From the NCBI GenBank assembly GCA_006937955.1, contig SSNP01000105.1:1145834-1209833 (forward strand): a DNA stretch of 64,000 bases. The letters are read 5' to 3'. Below, one piece after another: positions 49,034 to 61,600 of the stretch (positions are counted from its first letter, which is position 1; each line of letters opens with the position of its first letter). The stretch is from Pachypanchax playfairii (Eukaryota; Chordata; Actinopteri; Cyprinodontiformes; Aplocheilidae). The notes under the pieces were generated by a model. The model searched no databases, had not been told where the DNA came from, and saw only the letters and a program-made list of their open reading frames with translations. A program made the position numbers and the translations under genes.

Positions 49034-49413
49034 TAGACTGTATATACCTGGACACAAAAATGTAATGCAGAAGTTCGAACTAAACGAGCGCCCCCCTGTG
49101 GTTGGCTGCAGTATAACTTTTAAGTCCCACCCACTCTCTATGTAAACGAATGGCACAATTTTCTGTTTAAAAGCTAAAAATATACCTCAGATAATTTTAT
49201 TCTAACACTCCTGATCTATGTTGAATTATTCATGTTCCTTGAATTCATTTGTACTCTCACACTTGATGCTTAAACACCTTGATCACAAGCAGGTAAGTAG
49301 GCGGGACTTTTAACCCTACGACTCTAGTATGTCGACTGTGTCCCCAAAAGCCCAACATGGCAGCTTTCTTTAAACAGTAGAAGGAGATGTTGTCCATTTT
49401 TATATACAGTCTA
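49034..49413. mobile_element. MITE, family with TAGACTGTATAT ends (copy A)
   Basis: Left end TAGACTGTATATACC and right end TTTATATACAGTCTA are inverted copies, enclosing 380 bp with an internal 'gagcgcccccctgtggttgg' and 'taagtcccaccca'. A second copy of the same layout is at 52898-53280. No coding capacity. TA at both tips suggests Tc1/mariner-type mobilisation. Confidence 0.75.
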
Positions 49414-50913
49414 TTTTAGCAATATGTTTAGCTTCAGCTGGTTAATTTAAAATGTAAAGATGTTTTCAAAAATATTTACTGAAACATTAATTGGATTAAA
49501 TTTGGATTTTTAAGGACAATCTGGTTTGCAGCAGTCATTCTTAAGGGATTAAGATGATAAATTCATTTTTAGTAAGCAAGTTTCAACTGTTAAAAACATC
49601 AAGAATATCATACACAGATGTATTTTTTTATAAAAATAAAAACATTCCAGTTTGTTGCTGTTATTGACTACAGATTTCTCTCCTTGTACACAACTAAAAA
49701 CAACAACAAAAAACAAATATATACAAAACATTTGGAATTAAATGTAAAAAAACATATTGAAGGAGATGTTTTGGTGAAGTGGAAGTTGATTTGATCGCTG
49801 ATTGTACATTTTGTTCAAATTTCTTTTTACATTCACTGTTTCCAATATAGTCTCCTTAGTTTTGAATCCATTCATCCATCATCTGCAAGAACAAACGCTT
49901 CAATACAAACAGTTTATAAACTAACACAAGGCACCTAATGTCAAGCAGCTAAAAGTATCTCTACTGTAGCAGCAGCAAGGCTTTGGTTCATATAAACTAC
50001 TTTTCCTGCTCTGTCTCACAACGGATGGAGAGATGGATAAGAGGAAAAGATGCAAGAGGGAAAGACGAGTGGCTGATGATGAAGATGATGATGATGAGAC
50101 AGGAGGAGGAGACTGTGGGTACCAAATCTTCCACATCAGCAGAGTGAGAGAAAGAGAGAAAGAGCTACAAAAACAGAAAGAAGAGACATGTTGGATGGAG
50201 AAAAACTGAGACAGAGTCGGAAAACTTCTCAAGAGGTTTTTCAAACTTCAGTCTACTGAAACTGATACATCTGCAAGTGACAAAGTATTAAAATAGTATT
50301 TAATAAAACAACTAAATATTTTTATTTTATTTTATTTTTATTTAAAAAGTATACATAATTAATTTAACCATAAAATATAAATGTGTAAAATGTTAATTTA
50401 AGGGTTAAAAATTTAAACTAATCTTTTCATAAATAAAAATATTTTCAGCAAATTAGTTGATGGGAGGTTTTTTATGAGTGAGATAAGCAGGATCGAAGCA
50501 CTTTGAATAATAAAACAAATAGATAAATAAACATGTTGTCATATATCTCACATTTGCTCATATAAACATGTTTAATGTGTTTAATTGTTTTCAGTTTCGC
50601 ACCTTGTGTTTTGAATTCATTCATTGTAATTTTTGGTTGTTTTTTGTGAACAGACAGGGAGGCTTTACCACTTTAAATAAGATTAAAGACAGTTTGTTCT
50701 TATTGTAGATCTAAAAATAAGTTTTTGAGAACTTTTTCAAGGATTTCATGTCCAGTTCATCTTTATGATTAACATCTAAAACAGAATTTAAAATCACTTG
50801 CTGCCTCCGTTCTGCAGCCCAAAACACTGAAATAGAAAGATTTCACATGACGGTGACCTCTGGCTACAGATTGTGAAATAATAAAGGTTTGCTACGTTGT
50901 GATAACACGTGGA
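49414..50913. other. intergenic, nothing recognised
   Basis: AT-rich, with ATTTT low-complexity near 50313-50345 and a GATGAT run near 50077-50096. Confidence 0.4.
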
Positions 50914-50956
50914 GGGGGGGGGGGGGNNNNNNNNNNGGGGGGGGGGGGGGGGGGGG
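50914..50956. repeat. G homopolymer split by a 10-N assembly gap
   Basis: Thirteen G, then N at 50927-50936, then twenty G. The true length of the tract is unknown; the assembler failed inside a G homopolymer. Confidence 0.95.
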
Positions 50957-51653
50957 TCTAACCATCACGTCAGATTTAATATTTTTCTCATATTAATAAC
51001 CTCCCATCATGTTTGACAAGTTTTCTGTGTCTGTAAATCTAAACTTTAACAAAGAGTTTTAATAAAAAGATTTAAACTTTAGCAGGTTATAATCTAGTTG
51101 TTGAGTTTAACATCATCTGTTAATCTTTCACTGAGCTGCAGCTGCTTGAAGACTGACATTTTTGTGTTTGTTGAAACCAAAAACCAAAAAAAAAAAACAC
51201 AATTTTTATGATTTTTGTGCAATTTATCTTGATTTCATTTGGAACTTTATCTCAGTCAGACGTGAGTTTCACAACTCGTAGAAGAGAATTAAGAATTCTG
51301 ATAAATGTTTTCAGACGTTCTGGAAACTCACCAGCAGTCGCAGCCCAATAAAAATATTATACAACTAAATAATTTAAAGATGCATTTTTCTACTTTAAGT
51401 GACCAATACAATCACTCTTTAATCTTCCAGGTAAAAGAGTTAATAAATAAACCCACAGTTTCCTCCAGGTGCTGCCTGAGACGCTATTATCTGGTAAATA
51501 ATAACAGTAGACTTTTTTTTAATAAGGCGACATTAAGGCAAAACAAATCAGCTGTTTCTGTCACACGACTAGTTCTGGTCACTAAACAGTAAAACTCACA
51601 CAGTCAAAGCTCTACAGAGGAATATTCTGCTCAAGCTTTAAACACACTCACAC

Positions 51654-51956
51654 ATGTCTATTCCTCCTGACACACACACACTGCCTACAGTGTTAGGAAA
51701 GCTTGAAAGCAGTGGAAAAAAAATCAGTCTTTTTTTCTCTTTAGCATGTTATAATCAGGTAAATAAAAAGACCGACTGTATTTTCCAGCATCCAGACTTT
51801 CCTCCTACACGCCACTACACGCCTCCTTACAGTGATGTAGGATCTGAGTCCTACGGAGAGTTTCTGGACAAAAGGTTTGCACAAAGGCAACACCAGTTAG
51901 TCCTACAATCAGGCAGGTCAAGCAGAGAGGAGACAGAAAGACATGGCAGGAGGTGA
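51654..51956 (+). CDS. uncertain ORF, possible exon
   Basis: A 100-codon open frame downstream of atp11a on the opposite strand. From about 51791, after a ttttccag acceptor-like site, the peptide is rich in Pro, Tyr and charged residues (HPDFPPTRHYTPPYSDVGSE, then YGEFLDKRFAQRQ), unlike random AT-rich translation. The first part looks random. No family recognised. It could equally be part of the atp11a 3' region on the other strand. Confidence 0.2.
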   Translation: MSIPPDTHTLPTVLGKLESSGKKISLFFSLACYNQVNKKTDCIFQHPDFPPTRHYTPPYSDVGSESYGEFLDKRFAQRQHQLVLQSGRSSREETERHGRR

Positions 51957-52342
51957 AAACAAGAAAACATCGTCATCATCTTCAAACATCAGAATTCCAG
52001 TGTCAAAACCAACGAATAAACACTTCAAAAATAAAAGTTCAATTACACTTTAGCTGCCACTGAAGGCAGATAATCTTAAAGGGCCAGTGCACATGTTTTT
52101 TGAGTGAAATCCCAGCTTTTCAGTTTGTTGTGATGTAAGTACGCTGAGCCCTTTGCAAGCTGTGGAGGCTTCGAGGCATGACGCACTGTGCCGCACTGTT
52201 ACCCTTCAAAATAAAGACGTGCTTTTAAAAAAACTGTTTGTTTGATTCCAGCTCAGTAATAGAAAGTATCCAGTTACTTTCATGTAATATCTGAACCCAC
52301 AGGTCAAAATGTAAATATGAAAACATCTAAAAAGTAAATAGA
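51957..52342 (-). other. likely atp11a 3' untranslated region
   Basis: Directly beyond the stop codon of the longer atp11a isoform on the minus strand. No clear poly(A) signal was assigned, so the extent is open. Confidence 0.35.
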
Positions 52343-52612
52343 TTAGACTGATGTTTCAGGCCCCGCCCCATTGTAAGCAGTCCTCAGCTTTGAGCTGTCT
52401 GTAAAACTGAGGAGGGGGCTGAAGGTGTTGTAGTCTGGAGTTCTTTGCCAGCGTGTGAACATGACTTTCTTGTTTGGGGTTTCAGACCTTCGTGAATTCA
52501 GGGCGTTCCTTTGGTTTTCCGAGCCTCGCCGGTGGCTCCGAGCCTTCTGGTGCTGGAGAGACGCCAGCGGGGTGAACTCCGACAGCTGGCCTTTGTACAG
52601 TTTGTCAGCATT
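52343..52612 (-). CDS. atp11a: atp11a alternative last exon, long tail
   Basis: 89 codons and a stop. Contains SEFTPLASLQ, identical to the longer human ATP11A isoform; the rest of the tail has diverged and is basic and Ser/Arg-rich. The acceptor is ttgtacag. The C-terminal cytosolic tail governs regulation and localisation in P4-ATPases. Confidence 0.92.
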   Translation of the reverse strand, partial: NADKLYKGQLSEFTPLASLQHQKARSHRRGSENQRNALNSRRSETPNKKVMFTRWQRTPDYNTFSPLLSFTDSSKLRTAYNGAGPETSV

Positions 52613-55600
52613 CTGTACAAGAAAAAACCAACAGAATGAAAAGAAAAATAATTCTAAAAATCGTGTAAATAAACCCCAGAATGCTGCAAGTGGAAGTGAC
52701 ACTGTTATCTTAACTAAAGATCAAATTTTACTGGAAAGCAAAGTTTTTAAAATCTCTTCAATAAAGTGTAATAACAGTGTCATATCCACACAGATCAGAG
52801 AAAAGTTAAGCAACACAAGCAGTTTAAATATGCAAAACTTATAAGTTCAAAATAAATTCAGAAATTATTTAAAATACATGCAGAACATGCAGAACTATAG
52901 ACTGTATACATAACAACTAAAGCCGAGAGCATGAGCGCCCTCCAGTGGCTGGCTGCAGGTAAAGTCTCGCCCCCATATACGTATAAATAAACGTTCTTTA
53001 CAAAAATTGAAAACAAACCTTGACTATCTTGTTTCAGGTGTTAAAAACACCTGTTGATTAGTAGCTCTTATCACACTGCTGAAACTTCAAATGTTCCTTC
53101 TAACATCTAGCTGTAAATACTTATTTGATGCCTAATCAGCACCATGATTATTTGCAGGTGAGTGATGTTCAGTCTCACATCTGTAGCATCTGGGATCAGG
53201 ATGTTATGACCTCACTTGCATTACAGAAATAGACTGGGACACATTTATATAGTACATACTGTATGTATATATACAGTCTATGGAAGGAATGTGAGTAAAC
53301 ATGAAATAAACCACCAGATGGAGCCAAAGCTTCATGTAAGAAGTCCCCTTCACCTGGAAACAGTTGTTACATACATGACCTGTCTCACATGCCAGGCTCA
53401 AACCATCCAAACCCTGTAAAACTCAATCCAAATACTGAAACAAGCTGCGTGCTTTACCATGCTGAAGCCATTTAGACCTCTGTGACAGCTACTCCATCTA
53501 GTAAGGAGTCTGAACTCTGGGAAGCCAGACCACTCTCAGACCTTTTCATATCCCTAAAACGCTGTGGACACACATGTAAACACTTACAGACATCAGAAAA
53601 CAAAAACAAAAGGAGGCTTTCACATGCACAAATTAAAATCTGTTGATTTAAAACACAAAGTGAAGACTCAAGTACACAGCAGGCAAAATAACTTAACGCA
53701 CAAGGAACAGGACCAACGAGCAGGAAACAAGACGGAATTTATACGATAAGACAGGAGGAAAGGCAGAGGGTCACCTCCTGAAAGGCGGGGTTAAAAACTG
53801 ATTCTTCTGGAGGTCTGAGACAGCATAAAGATGGTGGAAGGCTCAGAGGCAAGGCACCGACGCTTATTCTACCACAGAGGAGAATCAGAGAGGGTGAGAA
53901 GGAACCAGGAGGTCCGAGTGAAGGAGTAAAAACAGAATGATACGGTTATAATCAAAGGATCAAAAACATCTACTGATTAAGAAGATTTGTTAATTCACAA
54001 CAACTACAGCTGTTTAAGGGATTTTAGGAAACAGAAAGGCAGAAAGTGGAAAATGTCACTGCAGAAAGACGTCGACCGCCATTTAAAATTCAGTATTTAT
54101 TTAAACTGTATTTAGATTTAAATGAATAAAGAGATAAAACATGTAGGATTAGTGCTTCATTCTCAAATAAATACACAGCTGTATAAAATGGTCCATCTTG
54201 AACAAATCAAATCTATAAATAGAATATCTATACTTTGTGTACAGAATGTCCAAAATATTAGTGCACATTTTTACTAACACGCCCCTTTTTTCCAAAGAAA
54301 CCATTCCAGAGTCTGAGGGCGATGCAGGATTCTTTTACTTCATTAATAAGTTATACTGAATGTTAGATGCTAAAAATATCTAAGAAATAAAAAGAAGCAC
54401 TGCACACAGATGGAGAGGCTTAACAACTCACATCCAGTAAAGCAGACACGTAGCCACGCCCGGCATACATCTGCTGACCCACAGTCATTAGTCAGACATA
54501 TCATCTCATCACTGTTAATATTGTACACAAATATTATGAAAACATAAAAAAAATCTGCTAAACAGTGTGGGTGTGGCTCTACCTGAATAAACAGATTCTA
54601 CGATTCAAAATAATCACATTGCATGATGGGTTAGTCTCGGTTAAAGGTCAGTAAATGAGAATAAGAAGTCCGTAAAATGAAAAATGGATATTTAAAAACC
54701 TTCACCAAGTTGAAAAAAGATATTTATTTGGTTTGAAAATAATGTAAAATCAATTCTATCTATAATATTTTTCCTGTAAATGTTTGAAATGAGTCTGTTT
54801 GTTTGTACCCACCTGGATCTGTTCAGTGGTGGTGGGCCACAGCGCCCTCCAAATTACCTTCTTCAACACATCTGGCAGCAGACAGGCTGTTATCAGAAGG
54901 ATTATACTGAGCCAGGCTGGACCGCTGGACAGCATCTGCATAAACACGTAGTACATCCTCTGGTAGTTCAGGAAAGGCCTGCAGGAACAAACACAGACAT
55001 GCAGCAATCCGACCTACATTTAGATCAAATTACAGGATTAAATTCCCAAAATATTACCAGATTATTCCTCCCCAAAGCAGAGAGAAGACCACAAAGAAAA
55101 CCAGCGAGCCCCAGATTACAAAGTGGTTGATCCATGTCCAGTAATGAGTATCCAGAACCAACTGTAAGACAGGAAACGTTTCACCTGCTCTGCTCACTTC
55201 AATGAAAGCATCATGTGTAAATCAGCCCAGTCTGAGTGAATCTGAGGCTGCACACTGCATGTATGAGTCAGGTCACCTTAAACGTAACAGTGAAGACAAG
55301 CACAGTAAAGACCAGCGTCCCAAACGTCCAGTTTCCAAACATCTGCAAAGAAACAGTAAGAGTTGCTGTTATTGTCCCGATTCTGATACATTTAATACTT
55401 TAACTGTTTGTAGGAGAAGAAAAACTAGATCACAAGTAAAATCAATGACTCTTTCAAACAAACTCGGATCTCTTATTGCAATAAACTGAAGTGCACTTTT
55501 ATAAAGAGGAATCAATCAATCAGACAGATGGCAGAGTGCTCAGGTAGCAACATTCAGGTGGAGAGTAGGATGACTGATAGATGGGAGACGGCTGTGATGG

Positions 55601-58600
55601 ATGTTATTCTTTTTCTGCAAGAAAATATTCTACACATTAAATAATTAATCAGGATCATCTCGAGGGCCAACAAGAGGCGGAGCTTGGAGTAAAACAGGAA
55701 GGATGATGTGAAAGTATTGTAAGAAAAAAATGTTTACGGTAAAAATGTTCTGTAAAACAATATTATCTATATTTTTAACCCCTGCAGTTAGATTATAGTT
55801 GATGTTTAATCTTTAAGATGTATTAAAAATAAAGATGTTTCAGTTCTTTAACAAACAAATAATTCTTTTTTTTTTTTTTTACATTTATTTTAATTTCTGG
55901 GTCTTTTTTCTGCATTATATCATATTATCAGGCTTAATTTAGTCTTTTATTATTCACTGCCATTTATTTAAATTTGATACCTGTTTTTTTCTACTTTTAT
56001 AAATTGTTATAAACTTTAAAACTCAGTATTTTTATGGTGATTAAATGACTCAATTTTATAATTTGAGTGTGTTTTAAATAAGAAAACCCTTTTAAAAAAT
56101 CTGTTTCTTTGTGATAAAACCAAAATATGAAAAACTCCCAGATTCTTAATCACCACGACTTCAACCCTTTTTGAGGGATTAAATGTCAAAATACATTTCA
56201 AAATTTTTTCTCTCTGCAAAGACATTTTCTTCTTTTTTAAAACTTTTTATGTGTGTGCTCCTTTGACACTAATTAAAAGTTTTTGTTACATAAACATGAT
56301 GTTTCAACTAAACAATCAAACACACAAATGAAGCACAGAGGACGAGTTCTGTCACAAGCAGCTTGTACACATGTAGATGGATTGAAGATGAGGTGGTTCA
56401 GCTTCAGCTGACATGAGATGGACATGAACGACTGTCTACATCACGACGTGTGATGGTGAAGAGTAAAACTACTGGGACATGGCAGAGAGACAGGGACAGG
56501 CTTACCATCTGTGTGTTGGTTGTCATTAGCTGAGAGGAAGAAAGAGAAGCAAAAAGAAAAAGCAACACAAAGGTAAGAGTATAGGAAGAAAACCAGAATA
56601 TGGCAAGACGAAACTCAGGAAAAAATAAACAAGTTTGTGGGTGAAGAAAAATCAAAATAGATGCAAAGTAATCGAAGAAGTCAGGCAATTTTTGGCAATT
56701 TAAAAATAATTTTTAGAAAAAAACTAAACAAAGAGGAAGATGGTAGAAAATCTGCCATGCTTTTCTCCAAAAGTAAAATGAAGAAAATAATCAGCTCTAA
56801 TATAACACACCTGTCATCCCTCTAAAATATTCTGGTTTATACATATAACTCTTAAATTTATCAGCTGAGCCATCATATTAGCACGAGAAAGTACTTTTAC
56901 ATGAAACAATGAAAGCTGCTTTCAGAATTCAACAAACACCAAATTTCAGACAGAAAACAGACACATCAGTAATTATGAAAATTACATTTAACAATTAAAT
57001 TAGACAATTAAAAGAAACATGTAGAAAATCAATATGAATTATCCATCCTAATTAGACAGGTGAACCCAAGATTGCTGAACATCAGTGTTACCTGTCCATT
57101 GCTGGTGAAAGTGGTGTTGTCAAACAGGAAGTAAGCACCAAAGAACATCACAATGGCGTCATAGACGCCCAGAACAGTCCAGTATATGAAGATGGGCCAC
57201 CTCAGCAAAGAGTTCTTGGCAATATCTCTGAAAACAGGAACAAAGTCATGTGACTATTCATTCAAATACTGACACCAAAGTTCTCAAGATGCCTCGAACA
57301 GACACTTTAAACATTATTAAAACATTTAAGAATTATAATAAAGGTGTAAATGTTAACTGACTAAATAGTTCCTCAAACATCCAAAAAGAAATGATTCAGC
57401 AAGAGAAAATATTTACCCTAATTATGTTACGCCTCAAAGCTGAAATGTGAAAACGTTAAAGAAAACGACACATCTAAACTCAAGCAAAACCAAGTCTTTG
57501 TAGAAAGTTTTAGCTATTTACGAATGTTTTAAGACGTTTTTAAAGATGCAGAAATGTGACAAGCCTTTAAACTATAAATCACACATGTTGTTTCTACCCA
57601 CCACCACTAGATAGTAGTCTGTATAAGGTATGGTTAGTACATAGGGAGAGATGGAATCTTTCCCTGTTAAAAAAACCCCAAAATATTTAGATAATATTAT
57701 AATCTCATAATCACCTTTATGTGTGCAGATGGAAATAAATGTAAAAGGTTTAGTTTAGAATTGTAGGTTTGCTGTGAAATGAGTGTAATTAAAGTTCTTT
57801 CTGTTTTTTTATGTGCATAAAATGATGAAAAAGCAAATATTTTTATTACATAATATGTAAGCAGTTTTGTTCAAAGTTGTCTCAATGAATTTGGACATTT
57901 TATGTACATAAATTTGGACATTTCAATTACTTTTTAGTAATTTCTTTTTTGTGTAAATATAATTAAAAATAAATATAAATATATATAGTCATATAATGTA
58001 AATTTAGTCACAATTTTAATGTTATACCCTATAAAAATATGATTAAAATTATAAAATTATCATGCCGAAAAGAATAAAAAGATCCCTCACTTCCAGTTTT
58101 ATAGAGAAAATAACTGATATAACGGAAGTAAATGGGAACTGATTCTGGAGTCATTTCCGAGGAAACCGTCATCCTATAGCAATTATTCTGATAGTTTTAA
58201 ATGGCAAATGAAGATCCCACACAGATAATGACACCAACTTATATAGACACGGATCCTTCTTCAGAATCTCCATATTAATGTGCTGCTCCATGAGACTGTA
58301 GAGGAGGATGGGCAGCGAGGTGAAGCTGATGTTGTATAAAGTCAGGTAGGCCGTATCGTACAGCGGCTGTTAAAAACAGAGAACACGGTTTAGTTTTCAG
58401 TGTCTCGTCACAGTTGCATCCCTCTGTTTGTACCCACCTGTTGTGAGAAACCACAAAAGAACTGGTAGAGGAACTGAGGGAAGATGAAGACCACATTCTG
58501 AGGGGGAAAACAAGAACATGTAAGATTTAAAAAAGTAGCTGAACACATTACTGTTTGTTGCTTTGCTTATATTTTACAGTAAAAACACACAAATTAAACC

Positions 58601-61600
58601 AATAACTAAATGAAATATAATGAAACGACACTGCATGACAATGAAATGACCTTGTAGAAGAAGTATTGCACAAGTTCAGAGATGCGTATGTAGTAATAAT
58701 GTCCGTGGACGAGCAGCATCTTCTTTAGGTGTTTAAACTTTGGGATGGCGTAGTCACTGTTTCGTACCGCCTGACGACCCTCCTTACCCATAATCCCTAG
58801 AGACAAAACATGTTTAGAAATGAAGGTATTAACACAAGATGACTTTTATGTTTTAGCTCATCGGTGGAACTTTAAAATAAACCAAAAGTTTTTAAGTTTA
58901 GTCTCGTTTTATTTCGATTAAAGAAATAAAGAAAGGTTTCCTTCATGAAGGATGATCACCCGCTACACTCTTCATGACCAATTAAAATGTTGGTAGATCC
59001 CTCAAATTTGGTAAACCTCAAAACACTGTGACGCTCTGTGACGTTACACACTAGAACAGGGGTAGTGAACTCCAGACCTGCTTCAACACACCTGCTGCAG
59101 ATGAACAGATCGTTAACAGCTTCTACAGGACTTGCTAAAAAGTTGCAGATTTGAATCAGGTGTGTTGAAGCAGGGGAACATCTAAAATGGGCAGGTTGTG
59201 GCTCTCGACGTCTGGAGTTGGCCACCCCTGCACTACAACATCATGTCATGCTAGCAGGAAGAGGTCATAGCTCAGGTGTGAGGTTAGTGTTCAGTGTTGT
59301 AGCAGGTGATCATCCTGTCTGAAAGAGGCCAGAAAATCACTAACATATACAGACAATAATATCGTGTTAATTGGAACACTAACCAATGCCAACATGGGCC
59401 TCCAGGATCATGCTGACATCATTAGCACCATCTCCAATCGCAAGTGTGATCGGATGCTCTTTGGATGCTTTGATCATCTTCACAATCTGAAAAATTGTGA
59501 ATCATAATGATCAATTATAACCACTAATCATAATGATTCCTTGTTCTAACAGGTCTGCAGACCTAATACCTGTGCTTTCTGAAGCGGCGCCATTCGACAG
59601 CAGAGCACTGCGCTGCAGTTTCTGCAGATTTCCAGAAAGATCTCTTTGTAATTCCCTGAGTTGGAGTCCTCCTGGCCTGGTCTCATGACCGCTGAGAGGG
59701 TGGCTCCATCGATTATCAGTCCAAAGTCAGTGCAGTCACCAGATAAACTGAACAAACACAAAAAACATCAAATATATTGTAATTATTACTCTCACTCCTT
59801 GTTTGCAGACTGTAAAATGAAAATGTTTGTAACAGACAACTGCCGACCCGGATGAGGTGTCCCGAGTCATGCCACCATAATGCCTGAGAACCGTCCTACT
59901 CAGGTCAAACAGGACGTCATGAAGACTCTGCTCTTCTGTACGTTTGGTAGTCAGCTCCAGGATTTGGGTGCTGCGACGAAACAGCTTGCTGGCATAGCAG
60001 GTGGCGGCTGCAGTCTCCATCTTATCTCCGGTCAGCACCCACACCTTCATGCCAGCTTTGTGCAGTGACTCGATGGTGTCCGCTGCTTTTTCCTGCAACC
60101 TGATGAGAATAAACATAAAAAAACAGATAAAGAAGAAAAGAAAAGTTTTAGTTGAGTAACATAAATAAACATGCCACTTAAATCATTTCATACAGCTATT
60201 AAAGAAACAGGCACTAGAACAACTGGGTTAGTTTCTCTTTGTTCAGAGTGAAGTGACTCTCGGTGCCCTCTGGGTTAACAGTTTCTATAAAGCCTGAGCT
60301 ATAATTGCCTCAGCAGCACACGTGCAATCGGAGGGTTGCCTTAAAACTGGGGCAGCACTTCCTCGTGGCAGCAATATTACTTTGAATTATTTGATGTATG
60401 AAAACTTTGGTAGTTTAGTTCAGATAAGGGAAGCCAAACTGGTTTAATATTGAATGTTTTATATTAAGATCTGGACAATGAGTTTAAGAGATATCCTCCA
60501 CCTGTCCTCCACAGCGGTGGCTCCCAGCAGAATCAGGTCTTTCTCAATGATGTCGTAAGCCTCAGCCAGCTGTTTGTCTCGGTCCTGCAGTGCCAACTTG
60601 GCCCTGCTGAGCAGATGGCAAACCTCCTGATACTGATCAGGGTTCAGAGGCCTATAAGCCACACAAAGCGTCCTCAGGCCTTCCTGTAGAGAGAAAAAAT
60701 AAAAGTTTGATACACACTGAAACAGTTTATGTTGAAGCTTCTGTTTGCTGGATTATAACAAAGCAGCAACATAAAGGGGGTCTGTGTGAGTCACGGCTCT
60801 GTGTGTGGGAACCAGCAGACTTTTTAGTTTGAGCCTCAATAGCACAACACCCACTGTAAATCTCTCTGTTTCCATGGGAAGCGATGTATCTGTGGCTGCG
60901 ACCACATCGAGAGCGGCCCTGTTGACCTGGTTTTCACTGGAAGTCTCACGTTATCTAGTATTACTGTAAAAGAAACACCCCTGACATTTTTAACGCTCCT
61001 ACGTGGTAGTTCTGTGCTTTGGGAGGATTTTAATGTGCTGCTCTAAATTCTGTGGATTCTTTCCAACATATCAAACAGAAACTAATATGAATCATATGTG
61101 TGAATCTGAGGTTTAATACCATCAACTGATTGTTTAGAAGCAACTCTGTTAATATTCATTTCATCCAATCAAAAAGCAGATGGTTTATTCTCTTCAACTC
61201 TAAAAAACATCTAACTCAGCCGTCGGCTGGTACTCGGACCTAATCGTTTTAAGACCTGAGTGATCTGATTCTAATCTCCAGTCAGAATATATAATCTTTA
61301 ATTTCAAAATCTTTCTGATCCTAATCTGAAGGTTGTTTTACTGTCTGTCTTCTCACACGAGAGGAAGGAAACAGACTGATAGTAAATAAGTTCTGTGGAT
61401 ATTGGGGTTAACTTAAAACCACATATAGCTTAGAAGAGAGATGTCATCCTCCACTGATCTATTTCCTGTGATCACTATGGAAACTGTGGTCATGTTCTGC
61501 AACCATGGAAACCACTGAAGTCAAGTAACCTTTGAAACTGTGATGTTCCAAATGCAAAAAAAACTTCTTATTTGGATGTGTGTGTGTGGGGGGGAGGGGG

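Noticed and set aside
54780..55130. 116-codon plus-strand ORF
   Set aside because: Antisense of two atp11a exons.
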